Assembly (NCBI RefSeq): GCF_004353915.1
Contig: NZ_SMRP01000011.1
Coordinates: 1 to 64,000 of the forward strand
Direction: 5' to 3'
Source of the DNA: Paraburkholderia silviterrae
GTDB taxonomy: Bacteria; Pseudomonadota; Gammaproteobacteria; Burkholderiales; Burkholderiaceae
Length of the DNA: 64,000 nt
The notes beneath the pieces are model-generated. The model was not told the origin of the DNA and did not search any database. It saw nothing but the letters and a program-made list of their open reading frames with translations. The position numbers and the translations under genes were made by a program. Position 1 is the first letter of the stretch. Each line of letters opens with the position of its first letter. Shown here piece by piece: positions 34,739 through 43,687 of this stretch.

Positions 34739-35099
34739 TCACATCAGAATCCTGCAATGCAGATGTCCGAAGATGCGCTCCGGCAGCACCTGGTCGCGGC
34801 CCATCGCAAACAGCACCCGCGTCACGCTGGCTTGCCCGGCCATGGCGCTCGCGAAGCACCCGGCCACGTACACCGCGACGAAGAAAGCCGACAACGTGCC
34901 GAAATTGCGGCTCGCGAACGTATACGCCGAGCCGGCGCTCGGGATGAGCCGCGCCATGTGGCCGTAGCCGCAGGCCGTGAACAACATCGCGACCAGCGTC
35001 ACCGCATAAGCCGCAGCGAGGTGCCCATTCGTCTTCGCGGAAGCGAGGCCGTAAGTGGTGAATAGCGAGAAGCGTACGTCGAGTCGACTCTCGATTCCT
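34739..35099 (-). pseudogene. relic of an APC-family amino acid permease
   Basis: A single frame encodes FTTYGLASAKTNGHLAAAYA and FTACGYGHMARLIPSAGSAY, typical of the N-terminal helices of YfnA/PuuP-like permeases. It then jumps directly to FASAMAGQASVTRVLFAMGR, DQVLPERIFG, which belongs to helices 7-8. The segment between is missing and the reading stops at 34739; upstream an in-frame TGA interrupts it. This is an internal deletion relic, 24 bp from the aminotransferase start, presumably the former transporter of that operon. Confidence 0.8.
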
Positions 35100-35351
35100 C
35101 ATGCATCCCTCACATGGCGATTGCCCACGACTATGTCTCCAATTTTTTTCCGGCGGCGCTCAAACGCCACCGCCCGGGAAAGATTGTGGAACGACAATAA
35201 TTCGACGACGAATGAGAAAAGCGGACGTTATAGGGGGATATTTTCGGACGCCGGTTTCGTGTCGGAGGCAGGAGATGACGTGGCAGCCCCGAAACCGCTT
35301 GGCATCGGGCGCGCATTCCAGCTATGTTTCGCGAGAGACAATCGCAGCCCT

Positions 35352-36455
35352 ATGCCAATGAATGCAGAATCCCGCCGAAGACAGAGCACAGCCGAACGCC
35401 GCTTGCGTTCGTCGCCAGGGCTGAATTGGCTGCCTGGGCGTCAGGAAGACATTCCGGCTACCGTCCACGCCATTGCCGCGGCATTGGACGAGTGCCGCGT
35501 ACGGCGCATCGACGCCGCCGCCTTGCTCGACGGCACGGGCCTGAGCGCGAATGAAGTCGCCTCGCCATCCATTTACGTCAACCGCAGTCAGGAGCAGCAC
35601 TGCTTTCGCAATCTCTTGCGCGCGAGCCGGTCTGCGTCGATCGGTCTCGCGATCGGTAGCCGGCTACACGTCTCGACGCTGGGCCTGGCCGGCTACGCCA
35701 TGCTGATCAGCGGCTCGGTCATCCAGGCGTTCGGCTGCATGAGCCAATTTCCGCTCTTCATGGGGCTCTATTTCGACGTCCACGTTCGCGCCTCCGCCGA
35801 GGGCATGACGGTGTCCATCGCGCGCTACAACGGCGAGCCCGATATCGAGGCCTATCAAACCGACATGTGCCTCTCGAGCCTGCGGCTGATCGTGTCCGAT
35901 CTCGTCGGCAGAGCGGTATGGCCCGACCAGTTGAATCTCGTGCGCCGTCCGGCGCGATATGCGGCCGACTATGTGCGTCACTTCGGGTGCCGGGCCAGAT
36001 TCAACGCCAACGAGAACTCTCTCGTCTTCACGTCGATCAGCGGCCTGGAGATGCCACGCCTCGCGAATGAAGTGAGCTTTAACGCGCTCCACCAGCAATG
36101 CGAGGCGCTCGAGCGCCAATGGGCTGCCATGATCGGCACACGCTTCGCAGATCGCGCGAGGGAGTTGATGGTGCGCGACCTGTCGCGCTTCAAGTCGATG
36201 ACCGCGCTCGCTGGCGCGCTGCACATGACGGAGCGCACGCTGCGCAGACGGCTAGAGAAGGATGGGATGTCGTTTCACTCGCTACTCGAGGAAGTTCGCT
36301 ACGAGGCGGCGACCCGGCTTCTGAACGACGGCTCGCTTACGGTGGCGGCGATCGCCGAACAGCTCGGCTATAGCGAGCCACGGAGCTTCCGCCATGCATT
36401 TCGCCGTTGGACCGGCCGGGCGCCGCGCGCAATCGACGGCTCGCCGGACCGTTGA
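35352..36455 (+). CDS. AraC family regulator with arabinose-binding-like N-terminal domain
   Basis: The 367-residue protein has an OruR/ArgR-like N-terminal effector region (about 50-230, LGLAGYAMLISGSVIQAFGC) and a C-terminal double HTH (about 265-365). That end includes MTALAGALHMTERTLRRRLEK and SLTVAAIAEQLGYSEPRSFR. It is divergent from the aminotransferase/dehydrogenase genes and probably activates them in response to an amino acid or amine. The start ATG at 35352 is a choice between two close Met codons. Its 3' end meets an 11-bp repeat shared with dhaKL. Confidence 0.9.
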   Translation: MPMNAESRRRQSTAERRLRSSPGLNWLPGRQEDIPATVHAIAAALDECRVRRIDAAALLDGTGLSANEVASPSIYVNRSQEQHCFRNLLRASRSASIGLAIGSRLHVSTLGLAGYAMLISGSVIQAFGCMSQFPLFMGLYFDVHVRASAEGMTVSIARYNGEPDIEAYQTDMCLSSLRLIVSDLVGRAVWPDQLNLVRRPARYAADYVRHFGCRARFNANENSLVFTSISGLEMPRLANEVSFNALHQQCEALERQWAAMIGTRFADRARELMVRDLSRFKSMTALAGALHMTERTLRRRLEKDGMSFHSLLEEVRYEAATRLLNDGSLTVAAIAEQLGYSEPRSFRHAFRRWTGRAPRAIDGSPDR

Positions 36456-36473
36456 AAACGACGCGGCTCGCAG

Positions 36474-36528
36474 GTGACCCTCAAGCGACCTTCAAGCGAC
36501 GTTCGAGCGGCCTTCAAGCGGCCTTCAC
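36474..36528. repeat. 11-bp tandem repeat at a stop codon between convergent genes
   Basis: Five units (GTGACCCTCAA, GCGACCTTCAA, GCGACGTTCGA, GCGGCCTTCAA, GCGGCCTTCAC). On the minus strand each begins TGA or CGA, and the last unit contains the stop codon of the dihydroxyacetone kinase gene (36525-36527). Confidence 0.8.
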
Positions 36529-38240
36529 CCCTTGCCGCCCACGTGCGGGCGCAACGCCGCCAGCCAGCACACCACCGCCACCGCGCCCGCATCGGGTGAG
36601 CCGATCGCCCGCTCGCCCAGATAGCTCGCACGCCCCACGCGCGGGTGCATATGCGCCGTGGCGTGCGCACCATGCTCGGCCGCCGCGACTGCGGCCGCCC
36701 ATGCGCGCTGCACCGTCTGGCCGTGATTGAGCGCCTCTTCGAAGGCATCGTGCGCAGGAATCAGCGCGTCCAGCATCGTGCGGTCGCCGGCTTTCGCGCC
36801 GCCCAATTCGCTGATCGCCTCGATCGCGCCACGAAACGCCTGCGCCCATTCGTGCGGCGCGGGCTCTGGCTTATCCGCGAGATGCCGCGACGCGCGCAAC
36901 AGCGCGGTGGCGTAGAACGGCCCCGAGCTGCCCGCGATGGCCCGGCGCAGGCTCGCGCCGAGCGACGCCAGCGCCTGCGGCGCCGTGCCGAGCGCATGAA
37001 CCGGCGTAGCGGCCACCGCATCGGCGGCGCGCCGCATGCTCACGCCAAGATCGCCGTCACCGGCGAACGCATCGAGCTCGGTCAGGCGCGCCTCGTTCTC
37101 GATCAACGCGAGCGCGATCGCGTCGAGCGCCGCCTTGAGCCTGGCTGCCCACGCCGCACGCGCGGCGTCGAGCAACGGTGCTACGGATTCCTCATGATGG
37201 ACGCCCGACGTGTCGAGGCGGATGGTCGGGTTCACGCAGCCCTTGCCGGGCCATGCGTGCGCATCGGTATGCGCATCGAGCAGGGCGAGCTTGCCGTCGT
37301 CCACGCGCATCAGCGAAATCGAGCAGCCCGGCATGTTCAGCGCCGAGAGGAAGGTGCCCGCCCACGCCCGCTCCACATACACCTCGCGGCAGCGAAGGCT
37401 CGCAATGGCCGCGCGCAGCACGATATCGAGCTCCATTTGCGGCGTGGCGCCGAGGCCGTTGACCAGCAGCACGACACGCTCGCCGCGCGTGATGGCGAGC
37501 TCGTCGAGGATATTGATGAGCAGTGCTTCGGTAAGCGCGTTGGCCGGCAGCGGCGCGCTGCGCTCCACGCCTTTTTCGCCATGTATGCCGAGCCCGATTT
37601 CGATTTCGTCGTCGGCGAGGCTGAAGCTCGACTTCTCCACGCCCGGCAGCGTGCAGCCGTCGAGCGCGACACCCATCGTGCCGAGATTGGCGGCCGCGTC
37701 GCGCGCGATCGCCGCGACCACTTCGAGGGTCGCGCCGCGCGCGGCGGCTGCGCCCGCGATCTTGTGGATCAGCACCGTGCCGGCAATGCCGCGCCGCTGA
37801 TGGCGCTCGGCGTGGCCGCGCAGCGCGACGTCGTCGGCGACGGTCACGACTTCCACGGGGATGCCCTCGGCGCGCGCAAGCTCCGCGGCAAGTCCAAAGT
37901 TGAGCCGGTCGCCGGTGTAGTTCTTGACGATGAGCAGCGCGCCCCTTGTGCCCGCTGTTGCGCGGATAGCCGCGAGCACGGCGTCGGTGGGCGGCGACGT
38001 GAACACCTCGCCACATACTGCCGCGCTCAGCATGCCAGCGCCCACATAGCCGCCGTGCGCGGGTTCGTGGCCGCTGCCGCCGCCCGAGATGAGCGCGACC
38101 GGCCGCGCATAGGACTCAGGAATGTCGCGGCGGATGAGCACGTTCTCCTCGCCGAGAATGACGACATTCGGTGCCTGCAGCGCGATGCCTTCGAGCATCT
38201 CACGCACGACGTCGGACGGGTGATTGACGAGTTTTTTCAT
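36525..38240 (-). CDS. dihydroxyacetone kinase, single-chain DhaK-DhaL
   Basis: The 571-residue ATP-dependent kinase phosphorylates dihydroxyacetone (or glyceraldehyde). The K domain has GGGSGHEP (53-60), KNYTGDRLNFGLAAE near 107 and LGIHGEKG with His220, equivalent to the His that binds the substrate covalently in DhaK. The L domain (about 360-571) has AGDGDLGVSM with the ATP/Mg-binding acids at 395-397 and GAKAGDRTMLDAL. Fusion of K and L is the form found in eukaryotes and Citrobacter, unlike the PTS-dependent E. coli split enzyme. The ATG at 38240 was chosen by homology. No glycerol dehydrogenase is adjacent. Confidence 0.95.
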   Translation of the reverse strand: MKKLVNHPSDVVREMLEGIALQAPNVVILGEENVLIRRDIPESYARPVALISGGGSGHEPAHGGYVGAGMLSAAVCGEVFTSPPTDAVLAAIRATAGTRGALLIVKNYTGDRLNFGLAAELARAEGIPVEVVTVADDVALRGHAERHQRRGIAGTVLIHKIAGAAAARGATLEVVAAIARDAAANLGTMGVALDGCTLPGVEKSSFSLADDEIEIGLGIHGEKGVERSAPLPANALTEALLINILDELAITRGERVVLLVNGLGATPQMELDIVLRAAIASLRCREVYVERAWAGTFLSALNMPGCSISLMRVDDGKLALLDAHTDAHAWPGKGCVNPTIRLDTSGVHHEESVAPLLDAARAAWAARLKAALDAIALALIENEARLTELDAFAGDGDLGVSMRRAADAVAATPVHALGTAPQALASLGASLRRAIAGSSGPFYATALLRASRHLADKPEPAPHEWAQAFRGAIEAISELGGAKAGDRTMLDALIPAHDAFEEALNHGQTVQRAWAAAVAAAEHGAHATAHMHPRVGRASYLGERAIGSPDAGAVAVVCWLAALRPHVGGKG

Positions 38241-38508
38241 GACGGCCCCGATGAATGCGGTTGAACATCCCGGCAGGCAGCCTTGCCTTGACGCGACGCC
38301 ATGCAAACAGCATAGCGCGCCGTCGGGTTCAGTCAGTGTACGCCCCTCGCCACCACAGCGTGAAGAGCCTGTCTAACCACCCATTCCACCCGTTTCGGCG
38401 TGGCGGCGCTGGCGCCGCACCGTCGAGGCGCACCTTCGCAGTGCCACGCAAAGCGCCGGCGAAACGGCCCGTACCGCTTCACCGGCGATTGATCAACACA
38501 TCGCCGCA

Positions 38509-39402
38509 TCAGTGCTGCAGAAAGTCGAGCACCATGCGGTTGAACGCATCCGCATGTTCCCACTGAGCCCAGTGGCCACAACGGTTGAACACGTGCAGCT
38601 GCGCGTTCTGCATGCCGGCGATCAGGCGCAAACCGATATCCATCGGCACGAAGCGGTCGTCGCGGCCCCAGATCACGAGCGTGGGCGCCGCGATCTCGCC
38701 AAGGCGCGGGCCGTAATCGGTGAATTGCTTCGGATTGGCCGCGAGGCTCTTGACGAAGTTCTCGAGATGGACGCGCTGCGCGAGCATGTTGTCCAGACGC
38801 GCCTTCATGAGGTCCTCGGTCAGCGCGCTCGGGTCGTAGACGAACACGTTCATCATGCGCTTGAGGTTCTCGATGGTCGGCTCGCGATACAGCCCCTGCA
38901 GCAGCTTGATGCCCTCGGTGGGCATCGGCGCGAAGTTGCTCGGGCCGCCGGTGCCGCCGCCCATGAGCACGAGCTTGCCCACGCGGTGCGGATTCGCGAG
39001 CGCAAACGCCACGGCGCTGTGGCCGCCCATCGAATTGCCGAGGATATGCACGCGCTCGATGTCGAGCACGTCGAGCAGGCCCTTGAGCACGCGGCCGTTC
39101 AGCTCCGAGCGCGACGCGGTGCAGACGATGGGATCGCTCTTGCTCCAGCCCGGGCAGTCCATCAGGATCACGCGATAGCCCGCTGCCACGAGCGGCTCGA
39201 CGTTGCGGTTGAAGTTGGCCCAGCCGCTCGCGCCCGGACCCGAGCCGTGCAGCATCACGACGGTCCCGGCGTTCGCGCTTGCTGCGTTCGCGGCGTTTGC
39301 GCCCGTATCGTTGTAGTGGATTTTCAGCTCGAGCTCGCCTTCCTTCACGTGGGCGAAGCGGCTCGTGGAGGCTTCGGTAATCGCTTGTGCCGTTGCAGTC
39401 AT
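38509..39402 (-). CDS. mhpC: 2-hydroxy-6-oxonona-2,4-dienedioate hydrolase
   Basis: This alpha/beta hydrolase splits the meta-cleavage product into 2-hydroxypenta-2,4-dienoate and succinate. LHGSGPGASGWANF near residue 51 is the oxyanion region, GNSMGGHS carries the nucleophile Ser124, WGRDDRFVP the Asp, and CGHWAQWEHAD the His. Compared with the E. coli enzyme the N-terminal loop has about eight extra Ala/Asn residues (NAANAASANAG near 35-45). AAGGA lies 7 bases before the ATG at 39402. It is the last gene of the mhp series, displaced from its E. coli place after mhpB. Confidence 0.94.
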   Translation of the reverse strand: MTATAQAITEASTSRFAHVKEGELELKIHYNDTGANAANAASANAGTVVMLHGSGPGASGWANFNRNVEPLVAAGYRVILMDCPGWSKSDPIVCTASRSELNGRVLKGLLDVLDIERVHILGNSMGGHSAVAFALANPHRVGKLVLMGGGTGGPSNFAPMPTEGIKLLQGLYREPTIENLKRMMNVFVYDPSALTEDLMKARLDNMLAQRVHLENFVKSLAANPKQFTDYGPRLGEIAAPTLVIWGRDDRFVPMDIGLRLIAGMQNAQLHVFNRCGHWAQWEHADAFNRMVLDFLQH

Positions 39403-39491
39403 GATGATGTCCTTGCTGTAAAACGCTGTGATCCGCAAAAGAGAGGGGCTTCACCACCCCTCCAATAGATATTCGATATCCTTACTTCAAT

Positions 39492-40748
39492 TCAAACGCT
39501 CTGAGCACCGGGCGCGCCGTGCCGTGCGAAGCCGCCCACCACCGTCAAGGCCGCGAGCGCCGCGATCACGCATAGTGGAATGCTCGACGCCACCAGCATC
39601 GAGGCGCTCTGACCCAGCGCGAACAACTGGCCGGCTGCGAGCGGCCCGAGGATCGAGCCGAGCCGCCCCACCGCCACGGCAGCGCCCACGCCCGTGCCGC
39701 GGACTTCCGTGGGATACGCGTGCCCCGCGAGCGCGTAGAGGACCGACTGGCCGCCCACGAGGAACAGGCCGCACAGCAAGCCGCCGCAAGCCATCGATGC
39801 CGCGCCGCTGGCGCCCGCGAGTGCCGCCAGCGCCAGCGCAATGCCCACATACATGCCGATCACCGTACGCCGGCGGCCGAGGCGGTCCATGAGCGTCGCG
39901 ATCGCCACCGCCCCAATGCCGCCGCCGAGGTTGAACATCATCAGCACGAGGTTCGATTGCACACGCGTGAGGCCGCGCGAGAGCACCATCGAAGGCAGCC
40001 AGTTCATCAGGAAGTACAGCACGATCAGCGTGCCCAGATAGCTCACCCAGAGCGCGAGCGTCGTGCGCGCGCGGCCATGGCGCCACAGCGCATCCGTGAC
40101 GCCAGGCACGCCTTCGCGCGCCTTCGAGGCCTGCGCCGCCACGAACTGCTGCGACTCGCGCAGGAAAATACCGAGCAGCGGCACCATTACGATCGGCCCG
40201 AGACCGCCGACATAAAACACGTCGCGCCAGCTCGCCGGGCTCGCGCCCAGCATGCCGATCACCGCCGCGATCGCCGCGCCGAACGGCATGCCGCAGTACA
40301 TCGCGCCCACTGCCGTGTTGCGCTGCTGCGGGCCTGCCGCTTCCGAGCACAGCGCAATGAGGTTCGGCATCGCGGCACCCAGACCGAGGCCCGTCAACAG
40401 ACGGGCGATCAGCAGGCTCTCGAAGCTCCAGACCAGCGTGGTCGCAAGCGAGAACAGGCCAAACAAGGCCACCGAACCCATCAGCACACGCTTGCGGCCG
40501 AAGCGGTCGGCGAGGCGTCCACCCAACGCCGCGCCCGGCAGAAGACCGATTGCGCCCGCGCTGAACGCCCAGCCCATCTGCGCGACGGCGAGCGAAAACT
40601 CCTTCGCCATGCGCGGTCCGGCTACGCCCGCCGATTGCAGATCCAGCCCTTCGAGCAGCGCGATCGCGAGGCACAGGCCTATCGTGGCCTTGCTGCTCGC
40701 TGTGCCACTGTCACGGACTCCATTAGCAGAACTGATTCGTGACGTCAT
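39492..40748 (-). CDS. mhpT: 3-(3-hydroxyphenyl)propionate transporter, MFS
   Basis: The 418-residue aromatic-acid/H+ symporter (MFS) has 12 predicted helices. Its signatures are ALLEGLDLQSAGVAGPRMAK in helix 1 and GRLADRFGRKRVL in the 2-3 loop, with the second-half equivalent DRLGRRRTVIG. Its position in the mhp cluster fits MhpT. The ATG at 40748 follows a GGAG element. It lies between mhpE and mhpC, with 103 bp to mhpE. Confidence 0.92.
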   Translation of the reverse strand: MTSRISSANGVRDSGTASSKATIGLCLAIALLEGLDLQSAGVAGPRMAKEFSLAVAQMGWAFSAGAIGLLPGAALGGRLADRFGRKRVLMGSVALFGLFSLATTLVWSFESLLIARLLTGLGLGAAMPNLIALCSEAAGPQQRNTAVGAMYCGMPFGAAIAAVIGMLGASPASWRDVFYVGGLGPIVMVPLLGIFLRESQQFVAAQASKAREGVPGVTDALWRHGRARTTLALWVSYLGTLIVLYFLMNWLPSMVLSRGLTRVQSNLVLMMFNLGGGIGAVAIATLMDRLGRRRTVIGMYVGIALALAALAGASGAASMACGGLLCGLFLVGGQSVLYALAGHAYPTEVRGTGVGAAVAVGRLGSILGPLAAGQLFALGQSASMLVASSIPLCVIAALAALTVVGGFARHGAPGAQSV

Positions 40749-40851
40749 TTCCAAAGTCTCCGAAGTTGTGATCGAGCCGCTCTTTGTGGCGGCTATTCGT
40801 ATTCAAAAGCGTGACGCCGCGTGCCGCGCGTTGGTGGCAGACGGCGCGTAT

Positions 40852-41877
40852 TTACTGCTTGAGCGCTTGCGCACGCTTCTTCAAATCGAGCGCCACGTCC
40901 ACGATCATGTCTTCCTGGCCGCCCACCATCCGGCGCTTGCCCAGCTCGACGAGGATGTCGACGGCTTTCAAGCCGTACTTCTTCGCGGCCACTTCTGAGT
41001 GCCTCAGGAAGCTCGAATACACCCCCGCAAAGCCGAGCGCGAGCGTCTCGCGGTCCACGCGTACCGGGCGGTCCTGCAGCGGGCGCACGATGTCGTCGGC
41101 GGCGTCCATGAGCGTGTAGAGATCGGTGCCGTGATTCCAGCCCATGCGCTCCGCTGCGGCAATGAACACTTCGAGCGGCGCGTTGCCCGCACCGGCGCCC
41201 ATACCTGCGAGCGACGCATCGATGCGGTCGCAACCTTCCTCCACCGCGACGATCGAGTTCGCCACGCCGAGCGAGAGGTTGTGGTGCGCGTGCATGCCCG
41301 TTTGCGTTTCGGGTTTCAGCACCCGTTTTACGGCACGAAAACGGTCGCGCACGTCGTTCATGGTGAGTGCGCCGCCCGAGTCCACCACGTAAATGCAGGT
41401 TGCGCCGTAGTGCTCCATCTTCTTCGCCTCGACAGCGAGGTTCTCAGGCGTGGTCATGTGGCTCATCATCAGGAAGCCCACCGTGTCCATGCCGAGTTCG
41501 CGTGCGTACTCGATGTGCTGCTTCGAGATATCGGCCTCGGTACAGTGCGTGGCCACGCGCACCACACGCGCGCCAGCGTTGTATGCGGCCTTCAGGTCGT
41601 GGATCGTGCCGATGCCGGGCAGCAGCAGCGTGGCGATCTTCGCGTGCTTCACCACGTCGGCGACAGCCTCGATCCATTCGAGGTCGCTGTGCGCGCCAAA
41701 ACCGTAGTTGAAGCTCGAGCCTTGCAGGCCGTCGCCATGCGCGACTTCGATGGAATCGACCTTGGCCTTGTCCAGAGCGCGCGCAATGTCCTGCACGTTC
41801 TGGATCGAGTACTGATGACGGATTGCGTGGCTGCCGTCGCGCAGCGTCACGTCGGAGATATAGAGTTTCTTGCTCAT
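40852..41877 (-). CDS. mhpE: 4-hydroxy-2-oxovalerate aldolase
   Basis: The 341-residue TIM-barrel aldolase splits 4-hydroxy-2-oxovalerate into pyruvate and acetaldehyde. YISDVTLRDGSHAIRHQ at the N-terminus holds the metal Asp and catalytic Arg/His; GMHAHHNLSLGVANS near 195 carries the other metal ligands; DASLAGMGAGAGN is the flexible conserved loop. It pairs with the acetaldehyde dehydrogenase encoded just upstream (4 bp gap), with which such enzymes form a channelling complex. Confidence 0.97.
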   Translation of the reverse strand: MSKKLYISDVTLRDGSHAIRHQYSIQNVQDIARALDKAKVDSIEVAHGDGLQGSSFNYGFGAHSDLEWIEAVADVVKHAKIATLLLPGIGTIHDLKAAYNAGARVVRVATHCTEADISKQHIEYARELGMDTVGFLMMSHMTTPENLAVEAKKMEHYGATCIYVVDSGGALTMNDVRDRFRAVKRVLKPETQTGMHAHHNLSLGVANSIVAVEEGCDRIDASLAGMGAGAGNAPLEVFIAAAERMGWNHGTDLYTLMDAADDIVRPLQDRPVRVDRETLALGFAGVYSSFLRHSEVAAKKYGLKAVDILVELGKRRMVGGQEDMIVDVALDLKKRAQALKQ

Positions 41878-41881
41878 GGCA

Positions 41882-42832
41882 TTAGGCTCCTTGCACGCTG
41901 AGCAGCGTTTGCGCCATGCGCTCGGCGGTGGCGAGCGCAGCGGAAGTCATGATGTCGAGGTTGCCTGCGTACGCGGGCAGGTAGTGCGCGGCGCCTTCCA
42001 CTTCGAGGAACACCGAGGTTTTCAGGCCGCTGAACTTGCCGAGGCCCGGAATATTGAGCGGCGCGCTGGCGGGGATTTCATCGAACTGCACCTTTTGCTT
42101 GAGGCGATAGCCCGGCACATAGGCATGAACTTTCGCGACAGTCTCCTCGATCGACTGCTCGATCTTTTCGCGGTCCTCAAGATCGGAAAGCGTATAGACG
42201 GTGTCGCGCATCATCACCGGCGGCTCGGCCGGGTTCAGCACGATGATGGCCTTGCCCTTTGCCGCGCCGCCCACCACTTCAATTGCCTTGGAGGTGGTCT
42301 CGGTGAACTCGTCGATGTTCGCGCGCGTGCCCGGTCCCGCCGACTTGCTGCTGATCGACGCGACGATCTCCGCGTAATGGACCTTTGCCACGCGCGACAC
42401 CGCAGCGACAATGGGAATGGTTGCCTGCCCACCGCACGTGACCATGTTCACGTTGGGCGTATCGATATGCGAATCGAGGTTCACCACCGGCACGCAGTAC
42501 GGGCCAATGGCGGCGGGCGTGAGATCGATCACGCGGATCGACGGCTTGAGCTTGCGCAGCAGCGCGTCGTTCTTCACGTGCGCGCCAGCCGAGGTCGCGT
42601 CGAACACGAAGTCGATATCGTCGAACACGGGCAGGCGCGTGAGCCCTTCCGCGCCTTCATGCGTGGTGGCCACGCCCAGACGCGCGGCGCGCGCGAGGCC
42701 GTCCGATGCAGGGTCGATGCCGACCATCGCCGCCATCTCCAGATGCTGGCTGTTGCGCATGATCTTGATCATCAGATCCGTGCCGATGTTGCCAGAGCCG
42801 ATGATCGCGGCCTTGAGTTTTTCCGAAGCCAT
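41882..42832 (-). CDS. mhpF: acetaldehyde dehydrogenase (acylating)
   Basis: The 316-residue CoA-acylating enzyme converts acetaldehyde to acetyl-CoA with NAD. The Rossmann motif is IIGSGNIGTDLMIK (residues 11-24); MVTCGGQATIPIV near 130 carries the catalytic Cys; ATSAGAHVKN lies near 80. It sits 4 bp from mhpE and 13 bp from mhpD, so the three are surely co-transcribed. Confidence 0.97.
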   Translation of the reverse strand: MASEKLKAAIIGSGNIGTDLMIKIMRNSQHLEMAAMVGIDPASDGLARAARLGVATTHEGAEGLTRLPVFDDIDFVFDATSAGAHVKNDALLRKLKPSIRVIDLTPAAIGPYCVPVVNLDSHIDTPNVNMVTCGGQATIPIVAAVSRVAKVHYAEIVASISSKSAGPGTRANIDEFTETTSKAIEVVGGAAKGKAIIVLNPAEPPVMMRDTVYTLSDLEDREKIEQSIEETVAKVHAYVPGYRLKQKVQFDEIPASAPLNIPGLGKFSGLKTSVFLEVEGAAHYLPAYAGNLDIMTSAALATAERMAQTLLSVQGA

Positions 42833-42845
42833 TTGAGTTCCTCAA

Positions 42846-43664
42846 TCAGGCGGTAAAGGTCGCGCGAACGCTGCCGAGGCCATCGATTTGCGCGGTGTAG
42901 GTGCCGGGTTCCTTCACGGCCACCATGGGCCCGAGCGCGCCGGTGAGCACAACGTCGCCGGCACGCAGCGGCGTGCCGAGCTGCGCCATGCGGTCGGCGA
43001 GCCACACGGCCGCGTTCAGCGGATTGCCGAGACATGCCGCGCCGTTGCCGCGCGAGAGCACGTCGCCGTCGCGCGAAAGCTCCATCGCGCAGGCTGTGAG
43101 ATCGAGTTGCGAAAGCGGCACGGGGCGGCTGCCCAACACGAAACGCGCGCTCGACGCGTTGTCCGCGACCGTATCGACAAAGCGGATGTCCCAGTTCTGG
43201 ATACGGCTATCCACCACTTCGATCGCCGCGAGTGCATAGGCAGTGGCGTTCACGATGTCGACGAAGGTGTGCTTCTTCTGCGTGAGATCGCGTTCGAGCA
43301 CGAGCGCGATTTCCGCCTCCACCTTCGGCTGGATCAATTGCGAAAGTGGAATCGGTTCACCGTCGCCATACGCCATCGAAGCAAACAGTGCACCGAAGTC
43401 GGGCTGATCAACGCCCAGTTGCTTCTGCACAGCAAGCGATGTGAGGCCGATCTTGCGGCCCACGATGCGCTCGCCGTTCGCCACGCGCAGATCGACGTTG
43501 GCTTGCTGCACGGCATAAGCGGTTGCCATGTCGTCCAGCGGATCGCCGCCCCGCGGTTCGCCGCCCTTCACGATCTCGCCACGCACGGGCTCGATCACTT
43601 CACGCGATGCTTCGGCTTCGCGCAGCCGCGCGGCCAGCGCCGCGACGAGTTTCGGATCGGTCAT
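42846..43664 (-). CDS. mhpD: 2-keto-4-pentenoate hydratase
   Basis: The 272-residue FAH-fold hydratase converts 2-hydroxypenta-2,4-dienoate to 4-hydroxy-2-oxovalerate. GRKIGLTSLAVQKQLGVDQP near 60, QPKVEAEIALVLERDL near 104 with metal-binding Glu residues, and SRIQNWDIRFVDTVADNASS near 155 are typical. The ATG at 43664 has GGGAG upstream. It follows mhpB by 23 bp. Confidence 0.96.
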   Translation of the reverse strand: MTDPKLVAALAARLREAEASREVIEPVRGEIVKGGEPRGGDPLDDMATAYAVQQANVDLRVANGERIVGRKIGLTSLAVQKQLGVDQPDFGALFASMAYGDGEPIPLSQLIQPKVEAEIALVLERDLTQKKHTFVDIVNATAYALAAIEVVDSRIQNWDIRFVDTVADNASSARFVLGSRPVPLSQLDLTACAMELSRDGDVLSRGNGAACLGNPLNAAVWLADRMAQLGTPLRAGDVVLTGALGPMVAVKEPGTYTAQIDGLGSVRATFTA

Positions 43665-43687
43665 GCCGTTCTCCCAGACAGGTTGAG

